Shown here: positions 18,410 through 29,113 of the stretch, piece by piece
Numbering within the stretch: the first letter of the stretch is position 1
Layout of the letters: each line of letters opens with the position of its first letter
Source: Yersinia similis
GTDB lineage: Bacteria > Pseudomonadota > Gammaproteobacteria > Enterobacterales > Enterobacteriaceae
Direction of reading: 5' to 3'
Length of the DNA: 64,000 nt
Assembly (NCBI RefSeq): GCF_001053095.1
Contig: NZ_CGBP01000018.1
Location: 1 to 64,000, forward strand
The notes under the pieces: model-generated
Database searches by the model: none
Told to the model about the DNA's origin: nothing
What the model saw: the letters and a program-made list of their open reading frames with translations, nothing else
Made by a program: the position numbers and the translations under genes

Positions 18410-18967
18410 TTACCAAGTAACAGTAACGATAACAGTATCAATATAAGTACTGACACTGGGCGTTGTTTGTATCGGGACTTGGGCATAGATAGTTAAAGGA
18501 ATAGGAGTGGCAATCCCGGTGCCGGTACCACTTTGGACACCCGTCGTCGGGGTCGCGCTCCATGGCTGACTGTAATTACTGTCTTTGAACAGATTATAAT
18601 TAACATACTCAAAGGGGGTTGGTGCCGAGGCCCCTCCTCGGAGTCGACGCTGTCCTGAAGTACTACTGTACAGCCCATTATCAATAGCGATGGTATACGC
18701 AGTATTAGTACTGCAATACAAATTGAGAGACCCGCTCTGTGTGCCACTGAATGCGACGTTAATTACTGAGGATAGCACCACTACACTACCAAAGTTTATT
18801 GTTCCCAGATTACTCAGGCTTCCAGACCCAGTCCCATCGTTGATATAACAGCCGGAGAGGATGGTCAGTGTTGACGCCAGTGTACCTGTGGTAGTACCTG
18901 CATTGGCTATTGGTAGCACTGTCTGTAATATGGCTATTACACTTAAACTAAATAAGTTTTTCCTCAT
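18410..18967 (-). CDS. SCPU-domain major pilin of Csu-type fimbria (first gene)
   Basis: 185 residues, with signal peptide to about residue 23 (IANAG), one SCPU domain with Cys pair (SGCYIND, LYCSTN) and terminal strand TYIDTVIVTVTW. GTAGGG lies just before the ATG. As first gene of the operon it is probably the main shaft subunit (CsuA/B position). Confidence 0.88.
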   Translation of the reverse strand: MRKNLFSLSVIAILQTVLPIANAGTTTGTLASTLTILSGCYINDGTGSGSLSNLGTINFGSVVVLSSVINVAFSGTQSGSLNLYCSTNTAYTIAIDNGLYSSTSGQRRLRGGASAPTPFEYVNYNLFKDSNYSQPWSATPTTGVQSGTGTGIATPIPLTIYAQVPIQTTPSVSTYIDTVIVTVTW

Positions 18968-19446
18968 TACCCTACCCTTTATTCATATATAGTTAATCGC
19001 CAAGTAACCAGAGCGGAGTTGTTGAGCCAATAACGTAAAGCAACAAATATTTTCATTGCTAAACATTAGAAGTATGCATGATTAATTAATGATAATAAAT
19101 TTAAATAAATAATTAATATCATTATCCTAATATTGATTTATTTTAGGTTCAACATTGTTTTTATTTTTTTTTAAATATTTAATTTGAATCCATTCAGCTG
19201 AGTAACTCTATGATGACTTTATTATTAATGGATGCATGAATTGATTAGATTTGCTATTTAATAAATAGGTGATGAGAAGTATATATGAGGAAAAAATAAA
19301 GAGACGGATTTAGAGATAAAAAAGAAAACAGCGGTGAATGCTATAGGAATTTAGAAAAATGGTTTATGAGAGTGAAACTTGCGGTGGAAGGCATGAGAGC
19401 GGGAAATCATCAGGGCAGCTTATGGCGAGCCACCCTGATGAATTAT
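18968..19446. other. AT-rich promoter region of the fimbrial operon
   Basis: About 480 bases, very AT-rich near 19050-19170 with runs of A and T typical of H-NS-bound fimbrial promoters (inference). A hairpin with stem CATCAGGG/CCCTGATG at 19408-19440 follows the letB stop and may end that transcript. No gene is supported. Confidence 0.5.
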
Positions 19447-22077
19447 TTAAGAACGTGGAATGGCGGTTCCCCATTTTCGCCAATCTTTAGGTTCCTCGGG
19501 CGCGAGCAAAAAGTGCTGATTGATACTGGCTCTCGGTGCCAGTGGTATGGTTGGTGGAGTAGCGAAAGCGATGCCCCCACGGATAAACTGTTGGAAGGTC
19601 CCGCTTTTCACCACACCACCTATCAGACCGAACTCGAGGTTATAACCTGATGCTAGCCAAAAGACCGTGTTTTGTCTCACCAGGTGCTGAAACTTTTGGC
19701 TTATCCGCAGTGATACCTGCACTCGATCGGACATTGCACCCAGATTAAAGCCGGTTACAGTGCCGACTTCAAGCCCACGGAACAGGACTGGCGTCCCTAC
19801 TTGCAACGAGCCAGCTTCAGCGGTATCCAGGATGATGCTCAGGCCATCAAGATAACGGGAGTCAGTAATAGTGGCGGTCTGTAACTCAAAATTGCGCAAA
19901 GGCCCCCCTTTACCGGGTTCAACATTAATGTAGGGCTGGAACAAGGTCTCCAGATTATTGACCCCTGCAGCCGAGATCTCCGGTGAGACGATGGAGAAAC
20001 GGGTACCAACGCGGGTAAAGTTTTGCACATATTCTGGGTAAAGCACGGCTTTGGCTAAGACCTCATTACGTTCTGGTGCCAGCTTCAGTGACTCAACTTG
20101 GCCAATATCGATCCCCAAATAGCGGATTGGCATACCCGCCGACAGTTTACTGGCATCAAATGTACGTAATATAATCTGGCTACCCACGGCCCGAGCGGCC
20201 GTTTCATTACTATACAACGTCCGTTTGGCCCCTTTATCCAGAGTAACACCTTCTAAATTGTCGAAGCTGATGGCCCCTTTTAAGGCACGGTTAAGCGGTG
20301 ATGCTTGTACAGTAAGGCCACTCCCACTCAGTTGTACTTTCGCCCCCCCTTCTGACCAAAAAATACTCTTTTCGGTTAGTAGGTTGCGATACTCTGGTTG
20401 AATGTAAACATCCACTTCGAAGGCGTTGGCTTTAGGGCGTACGTGAGTAATTTCACCCACCTGAAACTTACGATACAACACCACAGAACCGGCCTGTATA
20501 TCGGGTAAACTGCTGGCAGTTAGTGTTAGGGTAGTTGCCGGTGAACTGCCTAAAATCCCATCAACTGCTTTTGCCACGCTACTGTAAAGGGGGTATTGGT
20601 TCAGTGCCTCGCCTTTGCTACCAGATAGAAGCAGAATACCGCCATCAATCCATTCTTGTGCGCTGGCTCCTTGCACGTTAATTCCATCAATCCCCACGTT
20701 AACATCAAGGCGGCTGTTCGCCACAAATTTGCTGTCCTTATGTACCAGATGGCGATATTTCGCTTCTATAGCTGCCGTGAAGGTGACGCCATCGGCTGAC
20801 AGCTCGCGGGTTAACACCTGACCAATCTTGATACCACGTAGTGAAATAGGCTGGCCGACATCAATGCCATAGCTTTGTGGCGCGGTTAGTTGCAATTCAA
20901 GGACATTGGGTTGTTGTAACAGACTTTTACTGCTGGGCAGTACGGTAAAATGTTGTTGTGGCTCACCATCGCCTGGGATCAGCTCTAATGTATTACCCGT
21001 TAGCAGCTCACTTAAATTGGTATTACTGAGGCTGATCCGCGGGCTATTCATTTCAATGCGCGTGCCACTACGCATCAAACTCACTACGGAGGGATCAATG
21101 GTTAGCTCTCCCGTCACTTTTTGGTCTGGTTGGAGAGTCATTTTAGTCAAGGTGCCGACTTGCAACCCCTGATAAATCAGAGGGGTACGGCCCTCGCTCA
21201 AGTGACTGCCCCCTGGTAAATCTAGGGTGATGGCAACCCCGCGCTGACTGTGAGCTAAATCAGAATAAAGTTGGAAAGGCTGATCTGGCGCGGCATCTTG
21301 GCTATTTTGTGGGGAATCAAAAGCAATTGCGCCATTGATCAGCGCCGCCAGACTCTCCATTTGCACTGAGGCACCGCTTAGGCTGAAATCACCTTTAAAA
21401 CCAGAAACATTCCAGAATCGAGAGTCTTTTTTCACCAAATTGGCAAATCGCCTATCAATCAGAACATCAATAATAACTCCGTCATTATCAGGGGCGATCG
21501 TGTAGTCATACACTTTACCAACCGGAATTTTGCGATAGTAAACCAACGAGCCGTTATTGAGTGAACCGAGGTCAGGGGCAGAGAGATGAATCATTAATTC
21601 GCCTGTATTCAGGCGGAACTTAGGCTGAGTATCCAATGCAGTGAAATGGTTTTGCGGCTTACCCTCACCAGGCATCATGCCGATATAATTACCGCCCACC
21701 AGCGCATCCAATCCAGAAACACCGGCCAGAGAGGCTTTGGGGGTCACTAGCCAGAACTGGGTGCCTTCACGTAGCGAGTCCTCCATATCATTCTTGATAC
21801 TGGCGGTCACTTTAATGTTACGCAGGTTATCATCCAAGCTGATGGATTGAACCAAACCTACATCCACGCCTTGATAGCGGATAGGCGTGCGGCCAGCAAC
21901 AATTCCAGCAGCTGACTGAAAATCAATAGTGATTTCCGTCCCACGTTCTTGCCAATTGTTATAAATCAGCCAGCCCGTGATCAGTAGCGCAATAAAAGGC
22001 AGTAGCCAGAAGGGTGAGATCCGGCGTTTATGTTTTACATGAGCTTCAGTCGGTGTACTCGGTATTTCCTGTTGCAT
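19447..22077 (-). CDS. letB: LetB (YebT), MCE-domain lipid transport protein
   Basis: 876 residues. One membrane helix at about residues 18-38 is followed by seven MCE domains, each opening with a pattern like [12 protein letters not shown] or [12 protein letters not shown] and containing the FWL or RFSIVSP strands. In E. coli LetB forms a stacked seven-ring tunnel across the periplasm that moves lipids between membranes. The start at 22077 aligns with the remembered E. coli N-terminus (MSQETP versus MQQEIP); an ATG two codons earlier also exists. The start overlaps the end of letA, showing coupling. Confidence 0.95.
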   Translation of the reverse strand: MQQEIPSTPTEAHVKHKRRISPFWLLPFIALLITGWLIYNNWQERGTEITIDFQSAAGIVAGRTPIRYQGVDVGLVQSISLDDNLRNIKVTASIKNDMEDSLREGTQFWLVTPKASLAGVSGLDALVGGNYIGMMPGEGKPQNHFTALDTQPKFRLNTGELMIHLSAPDLGSLNNGSLVYYRKIPVGKVYDYTIAPDNDGVIIDVLIDRRFANLVKKDSRFWNVSGFKGDFSLSGASVQMESLAALINGAIAFDSPQNSQDAAPDQPFQLYSDLAHSQRGVAITLDLPGGSHLSEGRTPLIYQGLQVGTLTKMTLQPDQKVTGELTIDPSVVSLMRSGTRIEMNSPRISLSNTNLSELLTGNTLELIPGDGEPQQHFTVLPSSKSLLQQPNVLELQLTAPQSYGIDVGQPISLRGIKIGQVLTRELSADGVTFTAAIEAKYRHLVHKDSKFVANSRLDVNVGIDGINVQGASAQEWIDGGILLLSGSKGEALNQYPLYSSVAKAVDGILGSSPATTLTLTASSLPDIQAGSVVLYRKFQVGEITHVRPKANAFEVDVYIQPEYRNLLTEKSIFWSEGGAKVQLSGSGLTVQASPLNRALKGAISFDNLEGVTLDKGAKRTLYSNETAARAVGSQIILRTFDASKLSAGMPIRYLGIDIGQVESLKLAPERNEVLAKAVLYPEYVQNFTRVGTRFSIVSPEISAAGVNNLETLFQPYINVEPGKGGPLRNFELQTATITDSRYLDGLSIILDTAEAGSLQVGTPVLFRGLEVGTVTGFNLGAMSDRVQVSLRISQKFQHLVRQNTVFWLASGYNLEFGLIGGVVKSGTFQQFIRGGIAFATPPTIPLAPRASINQHFLLAPEEPKDWRKWGTAIPRS

Positions 22078-23293
22078 ATGCATCCCAAATCAATCGGCTA
22101 TCTAGCCACTCAACAGCAAGAATAGTCAAAATAACCGCAGACCCAAAATAGAAGGCTGCTGGCCCCATAGTGAAGGAAAAGAGCTGATCGCGATTAATCA
22201 ACGACATCATTAATGCGATAACAAAGAGATCCAGCATTGACCAGCGACCAATCCAGGTGATCAACCGCAGCAAACGCATACGGGTTTTCAGGCTGTGTTG
22301 TGTCTTTAGGTGAATACTGAGCAACAACGTGATTAACACAATCACTTTAGTAAACGGCACCAACACACTGGCGATAAATACCACGGCAGCAATGGGAAGA
22401 TTACCTGATGACGCCAAAGAAACCACACCGGAGAAAATGGTATCTTCCATCTGTACTCCATTGGCATAAACGATTGATATTGGAAGTAGGTTTGCGGGCA
22501 ATAACAAAACGATAGCGGCAATTAATGCGGCCCAGGTTTTCTGTATACTATGACGCCGGCGATGGCGAAGAGGAGTATGGCAACGCGAACAACGGCCATG
22601 GCTATCGGGGTGCCCAGCGTAGTGGCACGATAAACAAACGCGCAGTGTTTCCTGCGGGCCAGGCGTCTGCTCTTGCGGATAAAACCGTTCCCAAAGCTGT
22701 TCCAGATTCAGATGAACTAAGGTCAGAATACTGAGTAATGTCAGGGTCAGATAGGCTATCAGACCTGTACCCGGCATGATGTCAGCGTACTCTTTGACTT
22801 TAATACAGGCGACTGCCATGCCGATTAAATAGATATCTAGCATGACCCACTCTTTCAGCCGTTCCAATATAAGCAGTATTGGGCGCAGATTTATACCAAT
22901 CCGGCTACCAATACGCAGATACAGAATAGAGAGGGTTAAGGTTACAGGCGCAGCGAGTACACAAAATGCCACCATACTGGCCGTTATGGGGTCGCCTTGG
23001 CGGCTCATTTGCCAAATCCCCGCTAACAGACTGGCATCAATACGTGTGCCGAGTAAGCGAATACTGATCAGGGGTTCAGTGAAGGCGAACGGTATTAACA
23101 GCAACATGGCGAAAGCCATGGCGGTCAACCGGGTCAGCGACCAGTCACGCCCACTGGTTATTTTGGCGTTGCAGCGTGGGCAATAGGCTGTTTGGTTGCT
23201 CCCCAGTGGTGGCAAGGTGAATAGGGCATCGCACTCGCAGCATCGTTGAACTCGCGCGGTGGATAATGGGCGTTGAATTGCATGTATTTTCAT
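22046..23293 (-). CDS. letA: LetA (YebS), PqiA-family membrane protein
   Basis: 415 residues from the chosen ATG. Two zinc ribbon modules (CCEC...CPRC near the N-terminus and CLSCH...CSRCH in the middle) alternate with two blocks of four membrane helices, as in PqiA/LetA. It works with LetB in lipid trafficking at the inner membrane. The frame is open upstream to 23410 and would add 39 residues; neither start has a strong ribosome binding site, so the N-terminus is uncertain. Confidence 0.93.
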   Translation of the reverse strand: MKIHAIQRPLSTARVQRCCECDALFTLPPLGSNQTAYCPRCNAKITSGRDWSLTRLTAMAFAMLLLIPFAFTEPLISIRLLGTRIDASLLAGIWQMSRQGDPITASMVAFCVLAAPVTLTLSILYLRIGSRIGINLRPILLILERLKEWVMLDIYLIGMAVACIKVKEYADIMPGTGLIAYLTLTLLSILTLVHLNLEQLWERFYPQEQTPGPQETLRVCLSCHYAGHPDSHGRCSRCHTPLRHRRRHSIQKTWAALIAAIVLLLPANLLPISIVYANGVQMEDTIFSGVVSLASSGNLPIAAVVFIASVLVPFTKVIVLITLLLSIHLKTQHSLKTRMRLLRLITWIGRWSMLDLFVIALMMSLINRDQLFSFTMGPAAFYFGSAVILTILAVEWLDSRLIWDAYATGNTEYTD

Positions 23294-23536
23294 TAGATAG
23301 AGGATCGCTCTACATAGGATGCCATCAGTATATTGTATCGTTTTGTAAAAAATAGCGCGGTTTATAATGATGTAATCGGGCGAAACAGGTGATAAAACGG
23401 ATGAATTCATAACATAGGTAACTCTTTTGCAACATTACAGAGGAATACCCTTGTCGCCAAGGGTATTTAATGATTATTTTATATAAGCCAAGCATTCATT
23501 GCCCTTGGCTATTCTTTGGATTCTAACGGTCATCAC

Positions 23537-24034
23537 ATGAAAAAAGCAGAATTCTACGCGGAATTAAAACGTGACTTATGTGCCTTAGTTGCAGGTGAAA
23601 CGAATTTTATTGCCACACTGGCCAATGCCAGTGCCTTGCTTTATGAACGCCTTGATGGCTTGAATTGGGCTGGTTTCTACTTGATAGATGGCAAACAACT
23701 TGTACTCGGGCCTTTTCAGGGAAAGATTGCATGTGTGCGTATTCCGGTAGGAAAAGGGGTGTGTGGAACCGCGGTAGCAGAGAACCGCGTTCAGCGGGTA
23801 GGTAATGTGCATGTTTTCCCCGGTCATATTGCCTGTGATGCAGCAAGTAACGCTGAAATTGTGTTGCCAATCACTGTAAAGGGGAAAGTTATCGGCGTTT
23901 TGGATATTGATAGCATTGTTTATGATCGCTTTGATGAAGACGACGAATTGGGTTTAATCTCAGTTGTGGCGGGGCTTTGCGAGCATCTTGAGTGTTGTGA
24001 CAGTGCCAAATATGTCACAGAGACTGCAAGTTGA
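23537..24034 (+). CDS. msrC: Free methionine-(R)-sulfoxide reductase MsrC
   Basis: 165 residues, the length of E. coli MsrC. GAF-domain enzyme that reduces free methionine R-sulfoxide in the cytoplasm. The three conserved Cys regions are present: IACVRIPV, GVCGTAV and HIACDAAS. An upstream in-frame TTG at 23516 is unlikely; the ATG at 23537 gives MKKAEFYAEL, matching the family start. Divergent from letA. Confidence 0.93.
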   Translation: MKKAEFYAELKRDLCALVAGETNFIATLANASALLYERLDGLNWAGFYLIDGKQLVLGPFQGKIACVRIPVGKGVCGTAVAENRVQRVGNVHVFPGHIACDAASNAEIVLPITVKGKVIGVLDIDSIVYDRFDEDDELGLISVVAGLCEHLECCDSAKYVTETAS

Positions 24035-24129
24035 TATACGGATAACGTGGCAATTGCTGATGGCGTCATTATAATGACGCCTGTTCATGCCTGCGCTGGT
24101 TGGCAAACCCGTTGTAATCAGGAAATTTC

Positions 24130-24843
24130 ATGGAAAATCAACCTAAGTTGAACAGTAGCAAAGAAGTCATAGCCTTTTTGGCCGAGCGGTTCCCGCTTTG
24201 TTTCACCGCCGAAGGCGAAGCACGCCCACTTAAGATCGGTATTTTTCAAGATCTAGTAGAACGTGTTCAGGGGGAAGAGAATTTAAGCAAAACGCAATTG
24301 CGTTCTGCGCTGCGTCTCTACACCTCAAGCTGGCGTTATCTTTATGGGGTCAAAGTCGGTGCTGAGCGTGTTGATTTGGATGGCAACCCTTGTGGTGTGC
24401 TGGAAGAGCAACATGTAGAACATGCCCGCAAACAGCTGGAAGAAGCGAAAGCCCGTGTTCAGGCACAACGCGCTGAACAACAGGCTAAAAAGCGCGAAGC
24501 TGCCATTGCTGCGGGTGAAACGCCAGAGCCACGTCGCCCACGTCCGGCAGGTAAAAAACCTGCGCCGCGTCGTGAAGCGGGTGCGGCTCCGGAAAACCGC
24601 AAGCCTCGTCAGTCACCTCGCCCGCAACAGGTTCGGCCACCTCGTCCACAGGTTGAGGAAAACCAGCCACGCCCTGTGCCGGTCACAGATATCTCTAAAC
24701 TGCAAATTGGTCAAGAAATCAAAGTCAGAGCAGGCAAGAGTGCAATGGATGCAACCGTATTGGAAATCGCTAAAGATGGCGTACGGGTGCAGCTATCTTC
24801 CGGTCTGGCGATGATTGTGCGCGCAGAACACTTGCAGTTCTGA
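24130..24843 (+). CDS. proQ: RNA chaperone ProQ
   Basis: 237 residues: N-terminal FinO/ProQ domain (to about residue 125, with [18 protein letters not shown]), a basic linker rich in Arg, Lys, Pro and Gln, and a C-terminal Tudor-like domain (about 180-237). It binds structured small RNAs and mRNA 3' ends. CAGGAAA lies before the ATG. prc starts 19 bases after its stop, as in E. coli, so the two are co-transcribed. Confidence 0.95.
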   Translation: MENQPKLNSSKEVIAFLAERFPLCFTAEGEARPLKIGIFQDLVERVQGEENLSKTQLRSALRLYTSSWRYLYGVKVGAERVDLDGNPCGVLEEQHVEHARKQLEEAKARVQAQRAEQQAKKREAAIAAGETPEPRRPRPAGKKPAPRREAGAAPENRKPRQSPRPQQVRPPRPQVEENQPRPVPVTDISKLQIGQEIKVRAGKSAMDATVLEIAKDGVRVQLSSGLAMIVRAEHLQF

Positions 24844-24862
24844 TACGGAGGCCAACCTAGGC

Positions 24863-26935
24863 ATGAACAAATTTGTCAGACTAGCAGCAATCGCAGGCTT
24901 GTTACTGGCTGGGGCGAGTTACGCAACCGATACAACGTATCGAATTGATCAACTCCCTCAACTGCATCAGGAACCTGAGCATGCAACCGTGAGTGAGCGC
25001 GTAACATCGCGCTTCACTCGCTCTCACTATCGCCAATTTGCATTGGACGAGCAGTTTTCCGCCAAAATATTTGATCGCTACCTCAATATGCTGGATTACA
25101 GCCATAATGTATTGTTGGCATCAGATGTGGCACAGTTCGCGGATAAAAAGTATTCGCTGGACAAAGAGTTAAAATCAGGTCAATTAGACACACCTTTTGC
25201 CTTATTCAATTTGGCGCAGAAACGCCGTTTTGAACGCTATCAATATGCTTTGTCAGTACTGGACCGGCCAATGGTCTTTACTGGTAACGATACGATTGAT
25301 ATTGATCGGGCAAAAGCGCCGTGGCCAAACAGTGAAGCTGAGCTGAATGCGCTTTGGGATGCAAAAGTAAAATACGACCAGCTTAATTTGAAGTTAGCCG
25401 GTAAAACGGATAAAGAAATTAAAGAGACGCTGACAAAACGTTATCAATCAGCCATTAAACGTTTGACGCAAAGTAACAGCGAAGATGTTTTCCAACTGAT
25501 CATGAATGCCTTTGCTCGCGAGATTGACCCGCATACCAGCTACCTTTCTCCACGTAATACTGAACAGTTCAATACCGAGATGAGTTTGTCTCTGGAAGGT
25601 ATTGGCGCGGTATTGCAAATGGATGATGATTATACACTAATCAATTCTATGGTCCCTGGCGGTCCGGCGGCGAAGAGTAAAACGATTGCAGTAGGTGATC
25701 GGGTTATCGGTGTGGGGCAGGCGGGTAAGCCAATGGTTGATGTTATCGGCTGGCGTCTTGACGATGTGGTTGCTCTGATCAAAGGGCCGAAGGGCAGTAA
25801 AGTACGGTTAGAGATTTTACCTGCGGGTAAAGGGACTAAACCTCGTACTGTAACCTTGACTCGCGAACGCATTCGTCTGGAAGATCGCGCGGTGAAAATG
25901 TCGGTGAAAACCATCGGTAAAGAGCGCGTAGGTGTGTTGGATATTCCAGGTTTCTATGTTGGCCTGACCGAAGACGTTAAGGTGCAATTACAGAAGCTTG
26001 AGAAACAGAATGTCAGCAGCATCATCATTGATCTACGCAGTAATGGTGGTGGGGCATTAACCGAAGCTGTTTCGCTTTCTGGTTTGTTCATTCCGAGTGG
26101 GCCGGTGGTTCAGGTGCGGGATAACAATGGCAAAGTGCGTGAAGACAGCGATACTGACGGTGTGGTGTATTACAAAGGTCCGCTAGTGGTGTTGGTTGAT
26201 CGCTACAGTGCGTCGGCGTCTGAGATTTTTGCCGCTGCCATGCAGGATTATGGCCGTGCATTAGTTGTCGGTGAGCCAACCTTCGGTAAAGGTACTGTTC
26301 AGCAATATCGCTCGCTTAATCGTATATACGATCAAATGTTACGCCCTGAGTGGCCAGCGTTAGGTTCACTGCAATATACCATTCAGAAATTTTATCGGGT
26401 GGATGGCGGTAGTACGCAGCGCAAAGGTGTGACTCCAGATATCGTGATGCCTACAGGGGTTGATCCGGCGGAAACGGGTGAAAACTTCGAAGATAATGCT
26501 TTGCCATGGGACAGTATCAATGCTGCCAGTTATACCAAGACCGGTGATTTGAAACCATGGGAGCCTGAGTTACTGAAGAATCATGCTGAGCGTATCGCCG
26601 CTAATCCTGAATTCCAGTATATTCAGAAAGATATTGAGCGTTATAAAGCATTAAAAGATAAACGTAACATTGTCTCTCTTAACTACGCACAGCGTGAAAA
26701 AGAGAACCGTGATGATGATATGACGCGCTTGACTCGTTTAAATGAACGGTTCATCCGTGAAGGCAAAAAGCCTCTGAAATCGTTGGATGATTTACCAAAA
26801 GATTATCAGGAGCCGGATCCTTATCTGGATGAAACGGTGAATATTGCTTTGGATTTAGCGCACCAAGAAAAAGCTCAACCACAGATTGCGTCTCGCCCTG
26901 CCGCAGCTGCTACCGCTGCGGCAACAGTAAAATAA
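24863..26935 (+). CDS. prc: Tail-specific periplasmic protease Prc (Tsp)
   Basis: 690 residues, close to the 682 of E. coli. Signal peptide to about residue 21 (ASYAT), a PDZ domain around residues 235-325 and the S41 catalytic domain. The Ser-Lys dyad is Ser451 in YSASASEIF and Lys476 in PTFGKGTVQ, with the E. coli spacing of 25. It degrades periplasmic proteins from their C-termini and trims FtsI and MepS. The frame opens earlier inside proQ, but the ATG at 24863 gives the proper signal peptide. Confidence 0.95.
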   Translation: MNKFVRLAAIAGLLLAGASYATDTTYRIDQLPQLHQEPEHATVSERVTSRFTRSHYRQFALDEQFSAKIFDRYLNMLDYSHNVLLASDVAQFADKKYSLDKELKSGQLDTPFALFNLAQKRRFERYQYALSVLDRPMVFTGNDTIDIDRAKAPWPNSEAELNALWDAKVKYDQLNLKLAGKTDKEIKETLTKRYQSAIKRLTQSNSEDVFQLIMNAFAREIDPHTSYLSPRNTEQFNTEMSLSLEGIGAVLQMDDDYTLINSMVPGGPAAKSKTIAVGDRVIGVGQAGKPMVDVIGWRLDDVVALIKGPKGSKVRLEILPAGKGTKPRTVTLTRERIRLEDRAVKMSVKTIGKERVGVLDIPGFYVGLTEDVKVQLQKLEKQNVSSIIIDLRSNGGGALTEAVSLSGLFIPSGPVVQVRDNNGKVREDSDTDGVVYYKGPLVVLVDRYSASASEIFAAAMQDYGRALVVGEPTFGKGTVQQYRSLNRIYDQMLRPEWPALGSLQYTIQKFYRVDGGSTQRKGVTPDIVMPTGVDPAETGENFEDNALPWDSINAASYTKTGDLKPWEPELLKNHAERIAANPEFQYIQKDIERYKALKDKRNIVSLNYAQREKENRDDDMTRLTRLNERFIREGKKPLKSLDDLPKDYQEPDPYLDETVNIALDLAHQEKAQPQIASRPAAAATAAATVK

Positions 26936-26957
26936 ATCTGCGAATGATGTGAGGAAT

Positions 26958-26986
26958 CCGGGTCTTATTGGGCCCGGTTTTTTTTT
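26958..26986 (+). terminator. Rho-independent terminator after prc
   Basis: CCGGGTC pairs with GGCCCGG (one G-T pair) around a TTATTG loop, followed by nine T. It ends the proQ-prc transcript. Confidence 0.9.
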
Positions 26987-27096
26987 GCTTTTTTCAGGTG
27001 CATGACGGAGGAATAGGCTGCTTAACCCTTGTTACAATCAGATGTCACGGCGTATTGCTTGGGGCATTAGGCCAATTATGGCCTGCTCATTCTTAA

Positions 27097-27212
27097 TATA
27101 CCCGTCGTCCTTCAAGATACAGGGGTTAGCTGCCCTAACTCACTCCAGTCACTTAGTTATCTAAACTCCTGAGGATTGTCTACCTGCATCGCGAAGTAAC
27201 TTGGGTGTAGAT
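27097..27212. repeat. ERIC-type element between prc and htpX
   Basis: Begins TATACCCGTCGTCCTTCAAG and contains ACTCCAGTCACTTAGTTATC and CTCCTGAGGATTGTC, the degenerate ERIC core in its usual order; it ends near GGGTGTAGA. Less conserved than the copy at 13837-13964. Confidence 0.75.
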
Positions 27213-27357
27213 CTACAAAATAATAATGAGAAAACATTGGTTATGCGCGTTGCCTTGTCAGGGAAATATCATATGGCGAAGAAATAATAAAATATGTAAT
27301 AAAAAACATCCAGTTTTGTAAAGTTGTGTTGATTCTTTTTGTTAGAACTTAACAAGC

Positions 27358-27384
27358 CTTGAAAATTTATCAGATGCCCATACG
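27358..27384 (+). promoter_or_regulatory. Sigma-32 type heat-shock promoter of htpX
   Basis: CTTGAAA at 27358-27364 and CCCATAC at 27377-27383, with a 12-base spacer, match the sigma-32 consensus (CTTGAAA, CCCATnT). htpX is a known heat-shock gene in E. coli. The predicted transcript would carry a leader of roughly 180 bases that includes the 19-bp repeats. Confidence 0.75.
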
Positions 27385-27468
27385 ATTAACGTATCTCACA
27401 GTAATTTATTCAAGAATCTTTTTTTGCTTAACGCAAATCTGACTCAATATAAATTTGGTTTAACACAG

Positions 27469-27563
27469 CTTGTTTCAACATAATCAACTTGTTTCAACGT
27501 AATCAATTTGGCTCAACACGATTAATTTGACTCAACACAATTAATTTGACTCAACACAATAAG
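27469..27563 (+). repeat. Five tandem 19-bp repeats in the htpX leader
   Basis: Units at 27469, 27488, 27507, 27526 and 27545. The last three read TTTGGCTCAACACGATTAA, TTTGACTCAACACAATTAA and TTTGACTCAACACAATAAG; the first two are variants CTTGTTTCAACATAATCAA and CTTGTTTCAACGTAATCAA. Degenerate earlier units appear at 27438-27468. The array ends 11 bases before the htpX start and overlaps its ribosome binding region. Confidence 0.9.
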
Positions 27564-27574
27564 GAAAAATTCTT

Positions 27575-28456
27575 ATGATGCGTATCGCTCTGTTCCTTCT
27601 CACTAACCTGGCGGTGATGCTGGTGTTCGGGTTGGTGTTAAGTCTGACGGGAATTCAGTCAAGCAGTGTGCAGGGGCTGATGATTATGGCGGGTTTGTTT
27701 GGTTTCGGTGGCGCATTTGTTTCGTTACTGATGTCCAAATGGATGGCTCTACGTTCAGTGGGCGGGGAGGTTATTGAACGGCCACGTAATGAAACAGAAC
27801 GCTGGTTGTTGGAAACCGTACGTCTCCAGTCTCTGCAGGCGGGGATAGCTATGCCACAAGTGGCTATTTATCAGGCACCGGATATTAATGCCTTTGCGAC
27901 TGGTGCACGTCGAGATGCCTCGCTAGTGGCGGTTAGTACCGGTTTATTGCAAAACATGAGCCGTGATGAGGCTGAAGCGGTGATTGCCCATGAAATCAGT
28001 CATGTGGCTAATGGTGATATGGTCACCATGACCTTGATTCAAGGGATCGTGAATACGTTCGTGATCTTTGTTTCACGACTGATTGCACAAATTGCCGCTG
28101 GTTTCTTGTCTGGTGACCGCGACGGTGAAAGTAACAGCGCCGGTAATCCAATGGTCTATTTTGCGGTATCAATGATACTAGAGTTGGTGTTCGGTATTCT
28201 TGCCAGCATTATTACCATGTGGTTCTCACGTCATCGTGAGTTCCATGCAGATGCCGGTTCTGCAAAATTGGTTGGGTGTGAAAAAATGATTGCTGCATTA
28301 CAACGGCTGAAAACCAGCTATGAACCGCAGGAAGCGGGTAGCATGATGGCTTTCTGTATTAATGGTAAATCTAAAACGTTTAGTGAATTGTTTATGTCAC
28401 ACCCGCCTTTGGATAAACGTATCGAGGCATTACGTTCTGGTCAGTATCTGAAGTAA
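27575..28456 (+). CDS. htpX: Membrane protease HtpX
   Basis: 293 residues, M48-family zinc metalloprotease of the inner membrane. Membrane helices lie at about residues 4-24, 33-55, 158-178 and 193-215. The zinc motif is HEISH at 139-143, with the third ligand Glu in the [13 protein letters not shown] segment. It degrades damaged membrane proteins alongside FtsH. AAGGAAAAA precedes the double ATG; start chosen as in E. coli. Confidence 0.96.
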   Translation: MMRIALFLLTNLAVMLVFGLVLSLTGIQSSSVQGLMIMAGLFGFGGAFVSLLMSKWMALRSVGGEVIERPRNETERWLLETVRLQSLQAGIAMPQVAIYQAPDINAFATGARRDASLVAVSTGLLQNMSRDEAEAVIAHEISHVANGDMVTMTLIQGIVNTFVIFVSRLIAQIAAGFLSGDRDGESNSAGNPMVYFAVSMILELVFGILASIITMWFSRHREFHADAGSAKLVGCEKMIAALQRLKTSYEPQEAGSMMAFCINGKSKTFSELFMSHPPLDKRIEALRSGQYLK

Positions 28457-28533
28457 TATCAGTATCTGAAGTAATAGGAATAAATCGGGCGAAATAAGCG
28501 GCTTCGATTCGCGAAGCGATAATATGGTCTTCC

Positions 28534-28570
28534 CACCCTGTGAGCGATAAGCTGACAGGGTGTTTTTTTT
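28534..28570 (+). terminator. Rho-independent terminator after htpX
   Basis: CACCCTGT pairs with ACAGGGTG around a 13-base loop, followed by eight T. Confidence 0.9.
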
Positions 28571-29113
28571 GATGGGCTTATAATGCAAAATGCCTAGATT
28601 TGGTAGGTGGATAGCATGAATCATAGTAATTTTCCTAAATAATAATTTTTTTTCACCTTAGTAAAGTAAATAATGTGTAAAAATGTTTCTAGCGTGGGCG
28701 TCATTAAAAAATCTGTGACTTACCTCACTGAAAAACGACATTTTTTGTTTTTTTATCCTAATGCTGGCATAAGAAAAATCCTATATGACTGTTTTTCCTG
28801 TTTTTTATTCACTAATTGTTTTTTTACTCGAATAGTTCTTTATGTGGTTGGTTTTTTAAATGAAAATAAGTTGTAGGATATTTCATACGCAATAAAGGAC
28901 GATTCATACAATCTTGTTCCTGTTTTCTTTATTGTCTTTTAAGTTATTCTTAATATCTGAAGAGATATTTGTATTTATGCAGTTGTAGCTAAATTGACAA
29001 TTATTCAAATGCTGTAATAATAGCCCTATCGAAATCGAACCACACTAATTAATGATATTATTCTCATCAACTCTATTAATATTAAATCTTAATATTAAAC
29101 ATAGGAAATAAAC
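28571..29113. other. AT-rich region upstream of the second fimbrial operon
   Basis: About 540 bases, rich in A and T. A frame at 28673-28876 could encode 67 residues but lacks a ribosome binding site and has a composition typical of translated AT-rich DNA, so it is not called. The region should hold the fimbrial promoter; none could be fixed. Confidence 0.45.

Noticed and set aside
27469-27563. CRISPR-like array upstream of htpX
   Set aside because: The 19-bp units are directly adjacent, with no unique spacers, and no cas genes are present.
28673-28876. Plus-strand frame of 67 codons before the fimbrial operon
   Set aside because: Phe-rich translation of AT-rich DNA without a ribosome binding site.
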